Assembly: GCA_035417425.1 (NCBI GenBank)
Contig: DAOLPD010000124.1
Location: 1 to 9,078, forward strand
DNA: 9,078 nucleotides
Reading direction: 5' to 3'
Origin: BRH-c25 sp035417425
GTDB lineage: Bacteria; Bacillota; Clostridia; Lutisporales; Lutisporaceae
Position numbers and translations under genes: made by a program. The notes under the pieces are model-generated. The model was not told the origin of the DNA and searched no databases. It saw only the letters and a program-made list of their open reading frames with translations. Below, in pieces: positions 6,274 through 9,078 of this stretch. The first letter of the stretch is position 1. The number at the start of each line of letters is the position of its first letter.

Positions 6274-6301
6274 ATATGAACACATATGCATATGTTCATA
6301 T
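6274..6301. promoter_or_regulatory. CadC/SmtB-type operator
   Basis: ATATGAACA (6274-6282) and TGTTCATAT (6293-6301) are perfect 9-bp inverted arms around a 10-bp centre. TGAA-TTCA arms flanked by AT are typical of ArsR/SmtB-family metal-sensor operators. The site lies just after the predicted transcription start and 20 bp before the cadC start codon, in a position where bound apo-repressor would block the operon. Confidence 0.75.
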
Positions 6302-6321
6302 ATAATAATGCGGAGGGAATT

Positions 6322-6690
6322 ATGGGAGAAAAGAGGGTAAGTATTGAAAGCTGCAGCTGTTCCGTGATACATGAAGATACCGTGTCAAAAGTAAGGGACA
6401 GCATGCCTGAAGAAGAGACGTTATATGACCTGGCCGAGTTGTTCAAGGTTTTTGGCGACACTACAAGAATTAAAATACTGTGTGCATTGTTTGAATCTGA
6501 GATGTGTGTATGCGATATAGCGGCACTATTATCTATGAATCAGTCTGCAATATCCCACCAACTCAGAGTTCTGAAACAGGCAAGGCTTGTTAAATACAGA
6601 AAAGAAGGCAAAGTAGTGTATTATTCCTTGGATGATGAACATGTAAAACAGATATTCGACCAAGGCCTGGTACATATCAAGGAGAGATAG
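6322..6690 (+). CDS. cadC: ArsR/SmtB-family metal-sensing repressor, CadC type
   Basis: The 122-aa winged-helix protein has the recognition helix region SAISHQLRVLKQARLV (75-90) and the wing KYRKEGKVVYYSL. It carries both known metal sites of the family. The alpha3N set is Cys11 and Cys13 at the N-terminus with Cys62 and Cys64 in MCVCD, which in CadC bind Cd/Pb/Zn. The alpha5 set is Asp105, His107, His118 and Glu121, which in SmtB-like proteins binds Zn. ATG 6322 is chosen because GGAGGG (6312-6317) precedes it and an earlier in-frame ATG at 6286 lies inside the operator. It probably represses its own operon with the P-type ATPase gene, which starts 32 bp downstream. Metal binding releases DNA in this family; which metal acts in vivo is inferred. 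Confidence 0.93.
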   Translation: MGEKRVSIESCSCSVIHEDTVSKVRDSMPEEETLYDLAELFKVFGDTTRIKILCALFESEMCVCDIAALLSMNQSAISHQLRVLKQARLVKYRKEGKVVYYSLDDEHVKQIFDQGLVHIKER

Positions 6691-6722
6691 CATCAAACAA
6701 AGCGTGAGACGGGGGAATTAAT

Positions 6723-8888
6723 GTGAAAAGAGAAACGGCAGCAGATCTTGAGAAAAACGATGAATATTTTGTAAAAGAATTCATACTCACAGGCCTTGGC
6801 TGAGCAGCATGTGCTGCCAAGATGGATCTTGGCATCAAATCCCTGGAAGGGATTAGGAGCTCATCTATAGATTTTGTGACAAAAAAGCTGAAGCTTGAGA
6901 TATTCGAATCTGCCGATGAGGCGGCAGCAGTAAAAGAAGTAAAGCAAATAGTAAGGGATATTGAGCCTGACGTAAAGCTTAAAGAGATAACAAATAGAAA
7001 GACCGGGGAAATAGACTCGGAAGAAGAAAATGAATCAGGGATACAAAGGCTGAAGCTGCTTCAATTAGGTATCGGTGCCGCATTTTTTGCTGCGGCTGTT
7101 TTGCTTAAGCTTTCTGCCGGTGTAGAATTGGCTATATATTTGACAGCATATGCATTGGTCGGAGGAGAAGTACTTATCAAATCGATAAGGAATATTTTCA
7201 GGGGGCAGGTCTTTGATGAGAACTTCCTTATGAGTCTTGCAACTATTGGAGCATTTGCAATAGGAGAATACTCCGAAGGCGTTGCGGTAATGATTTTTTA
7301 TCAGATAGGTGAGATGTTCCAGGATTTAGCGGTAGATCGTTCCAGAAGGTCTATAAAAGAACTGATGGACATACGGCCTGAATATGCCAACCTGGTCTCT
7401 GAAGACCGGATAATACAGGTGCCCCCGGAAGATGTGCCGGTGGGAGCTTATATAATTGTAAAGCCGGGGGAAAGGGTTCCTCTGGACGGCAGAATAACAG
7501 AAGGCAGATCAATGCTGGATACTTCGGCTTTGACCGGAGAGTCGGCACCAAGGGAAGCCAATGCCGGGGATGAGATTCTGGCTGGCTTTATTAATAACAG
7601 TGGTGCTATTACCGTTGAAGTGAGCAAGGAGTTTGGAGAATCGACGGTATCCAAGATTCTTGACATGGTAGAGAACGCAAGCAGTAAAAAATCCCACACC
7701 GAAAACTTCATTACCAAGTTTGCAAGGTATTACACTCCTGTAGTCGTGTTTTCCGCATTAGCTCTTGCTTTTGTTCCGCCTTTGGTGCTGCAGGGAGAAG
7801 CTTTCTCAGACTGGATTTACAGGGCATTGATATTCCTTGTGGTTTCATGTCCCTGTGCTTTGGTCATATCAATACCTTTGGGATTTTTCGGGGGTATTGG
7901 AGGTGCTTCAAAGAACGGAGTGCTTATAAAAGGAAGTAATTATCTTGATGTATTAAACCAGGTGGATACCATTGTATTTGACAAGACCGGCACACTGACA
8001 AAAGGAGTCTTTAAAGTGACTGAAGTCAAAGCACTGGGTGAAATGAAGGAAGAAGAGCTGCTGAAATATGCGGCATATGTCGAAAGCTACTCCGGCCATC
8101 CCATTGCATTATCAATACTTAAGGCATACGGAAGTGAGATAGTCGGAAGCGAAATTTCGGATTACGAGGAGATTCCCGGACATGGGGTCAGGGCAGAGGT
8201 CTCCGGGAAAAGGATAGCAGCAGGAAATATGAAAATGATGCAATTGGAGGGAATATCAGAAAAAAGTCCTGATATTGCGGGAGCTCTTGTGCATATAGCA
8301 ATTGAAGGAGCTTATGCGGGATATATAGTAATTTCTGATGAAATAAAAGATGATGCGGAAAGAGCCATTCGCCTCCTTAAGGCTTCAGGCATAAAGAAAA
8401 CCGTGATGCTTACCGGGGACGTCAGAGCAGCAGGAGAGAAAGTAGGGTCGGCACTGGGGCTGGACGAGGTGCATTCGGAGCTGTTGCCGGATCAAAAGGT
8501 TGAAAAGCTTGAATGGATTAAGAATGAGATGAGATCCAAGGGCAAGGTTGCCTTTGTGGGAGACGGTATTAACGATGCCCCTGTATTGGCAAGGGCAGAT
8601 GTCGGAATTGCGATGGGCGGCCTGGGCTCCGACGCGGCAATTGAAGCAGCGGATATAGTGATAATGACGGATGAGCCGTCCAAAATAGTCAGCGCCATAA
8701 GGATAGCAAAGAAAACCAGGAGGATTGTATGGCAAAATATTGTATTTGCAATGAGCGTTAAGCTGATTGTGCTGCTTCTGGGTGCCGGAGGATTGGCAAC
8801 GATGTGGGAAGCGGTATTTGCAGATGTGGGAGTTGCGCTGATAGCGGTATTGAATGCAATTAGGGTACTAAACCTGAAAGACATGTAA
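6723..8888 (+). CDS. cadA: Zn/Cd/Pb P1B-type ATPase with selenocysteine in the HMA motif (TGA read as Sec)
   Basis: The likely product is 721 aa and exports divalent soft metals at the membrane using ATP. The start is GTG 6723 with a GGGGG site at 6711-6715. The N-terminal HMA domain reads GLG-TGA-AACAAKM, with TGA (6801-6803) at residue 27 exactly where the first Cys of the usual GLDCxxCAAKM stands and Cys30 retained. This makes a UxxC motif with a SECIS-like hairpin behind it. Further on (full-length numbering) are TGES at 271-274, CPC at 376-378 in the transport helix, phosphorylated Asp420 in DKTGT, His459-Pro460, TGD at 564-566, GDGIND at 613-618, and Asp701 in the last helix pair, the residue typical of ZntA/CadA pumps. 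The first in-frame ATG after the TGA (6822) would delete most of the metal motif and is not a plausible start. It is co-transcribed with cadC. If the TGA is not decoded, only a truncated pump could be made. Confidence 0.9.
6801..6834 (+). promoter_or_regulatory. Candidate bacterial SECIS element of the P-type ATPase gene
   Basis: The 19 nt after TGA (6801-6803) lead into loop TGGA (6823-6826). The loop is closed by a perfect 8-bp stem, TGCCAAGA (6815-6822) with TCTTGGCA (6827-6834). A G is at the second loop position. In E. coli fdhF the corresponding UGA-to-loop distance is about 18 nt and the loop is also G-rich at its start, so the geometry is close to the textbook case. A weaker rival hairpin GCAGC-GCUGC (6804-6817) begins directly after the TGA. 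Confidence 0.72.
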
Positions 8889-8976
8889 GAAGAATGCGAC
8901 ATAGATATAAGTTTGCAGTCATACTCTCAGAGCACTAGCCTTGTATACCAACTCGCACGATATTAGCTTTGGACAG
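8886..8976. repeat. Right arm of the ~90-bp imperfect inverted repeat
   Basis: The reverse complement of this segment matches 1-89. It starts with the stop codon of the P-type ATPase gene and ends in GGACAG at 8971-8976. No other gene is visible between 8889 and the window end. The repeat shows no U-tract terminator of its own. Because both arms are read in the same sense from the upstream gene, it may function in the 3' untranslated region, or simply be a dispersed intergenic repeat inserted behind genes. Confidence 0.85.
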
Positions 8977-8994
8977 AATCAGAGCTTGATACTT

Positions 8995-9073
8995 GTAAAA
9001 TCCTGACGCACATAAACCCAACCTCCTGTTGGTATGTGCTGGATTTACCTCACGTAAATCCCACGGATTTTAC
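8995..9073. other. Foldable three-helix sequence at the right edge
   Basis: Three nested helices are visible. An outer stem GTAAAATCC (8995-9003) pairs with GGATTTTAC (9065-9073). Inside it, hairpin A pairs GCACATA+CCAAC (9008-9014, 9018-9022) with GTTGG+TATGTGC (9028-9039) around CTCCT, with a 3-nt bulge. Hairpin B pairs GGATTTAC (9041-9048) with GTAAATCC (9054-9061) around CTCAC. Together they form a three-way junction. It lacks tRNA or rRNA features. Candidates are a structured RNA or a subterminal mobile-element end; I do not recognise the family. On the minus strand an AGGAGG sequence falls in the loop region of hairpin A. Confidence 0.6.
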
Positions 9074-9078
9074 TGCGC

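Noticed and set aside
6286..6321. Earlier in-frame ATG starts for cadC
   Set aside because: They lie in the operator dyad and lack a ribosome binding site, while GGAGGG directly precedes ATG 6322.
6822..6824. ATG start for the P-type ATPase
   Set aside because: It would begin inside the HMA metal motif and in the SECIS-like stem, with no ribosome binding site; the frame is protein-like upstream to GTG 6723.
8995..9073. tRNA or CRISPR repeat at the right edge
   Set aside because: No anticodon arm, T-loop or CCA pattern, and no regularly spaced repeats; only nested stems are present.

Overview
The window reads like a chromosomal segment of an anaerobic, moderately AT-rich Gram-positive bacterium of the Clostridia. 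This rests on strong AGGAGG-type ribosome binding sites, AT-rich spacers, a split transketolase, a CooS-family Ni-CODH scaffold and a CadC/CadA metal-resistance pair. The genus cannot be fixed from sequence reading alone.

Layout. A ~90-bp imperfect inverted repeat sits at the two edges (1-89 and 8886-8976), each arm directly behind the 3' end of an outward-facing gene. At the left is a 64-aa minus-strand ORF (102-296). Divergent from it is a five-gene plus-strand run: a PPC/DUF296 protein (467-886), transketolase N- and C-terminal subunits (913-1758, 1760-2707), an HD-domain protein (2742-3320) and a rhodanese-domain lipoprotein (3337-3792). A rho-independent terminator follows. A CooS-family gene (3919-5820) stands alone and ends in a strong hairpin shared with a convergent small gene on the minus strand (5817-6146). 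An AT-rich regulatory region with two dyads then drives cadC (6322-6690) and a Zn/Cd/Pb-type P1B-ATPase (6723-8888). The right edge holds the second repeat arm and a three-helix foldable sequence.

What stands out. (1) The P-type ATPase extends upstream of its first in-frame ATG through an in-frame TGA that falls on the first cysteine of the HMA metal-binding CxxC, giving UxxC. An 8-bp hairpin lies 19 nt after the TGA, which fits a bacterial SECIS element. The gene therefore probably encodes a selenocysteine-containing metal ATPase. (2) The convergent small gene has a near-perfect Shine-Dalgarno, an in-frame TGA at codon 17 and a second SECIS-like hairpin 21 nt after it. The frame continues for 92 more codons encoding a Pro-rich segment and one membrane helix. 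It is a candidate unrecognised selenoprotein, or else a recently broken gene. (3) The CooS protein lacks the cysteine of the usual GICCTGNE motif that binds the Ni,Fe cluster and has Glu there. This suggests a hybrid-cluster-like Fe/S/O site rather than a CO dehydrogenase.

How they fit together. The left operon looks like pentose-phosphate metabolism plus accessory proteins. The right half looks like metal and redox stress handling: a metal-sensing repressor with both Cys and His/Asp sites, its efflux ATPase, a deviant CODH scaffold and a small membrane protein. Selenocysteine use would require selA, selB, selC and selD elsewhere in the genome; none is in this window.
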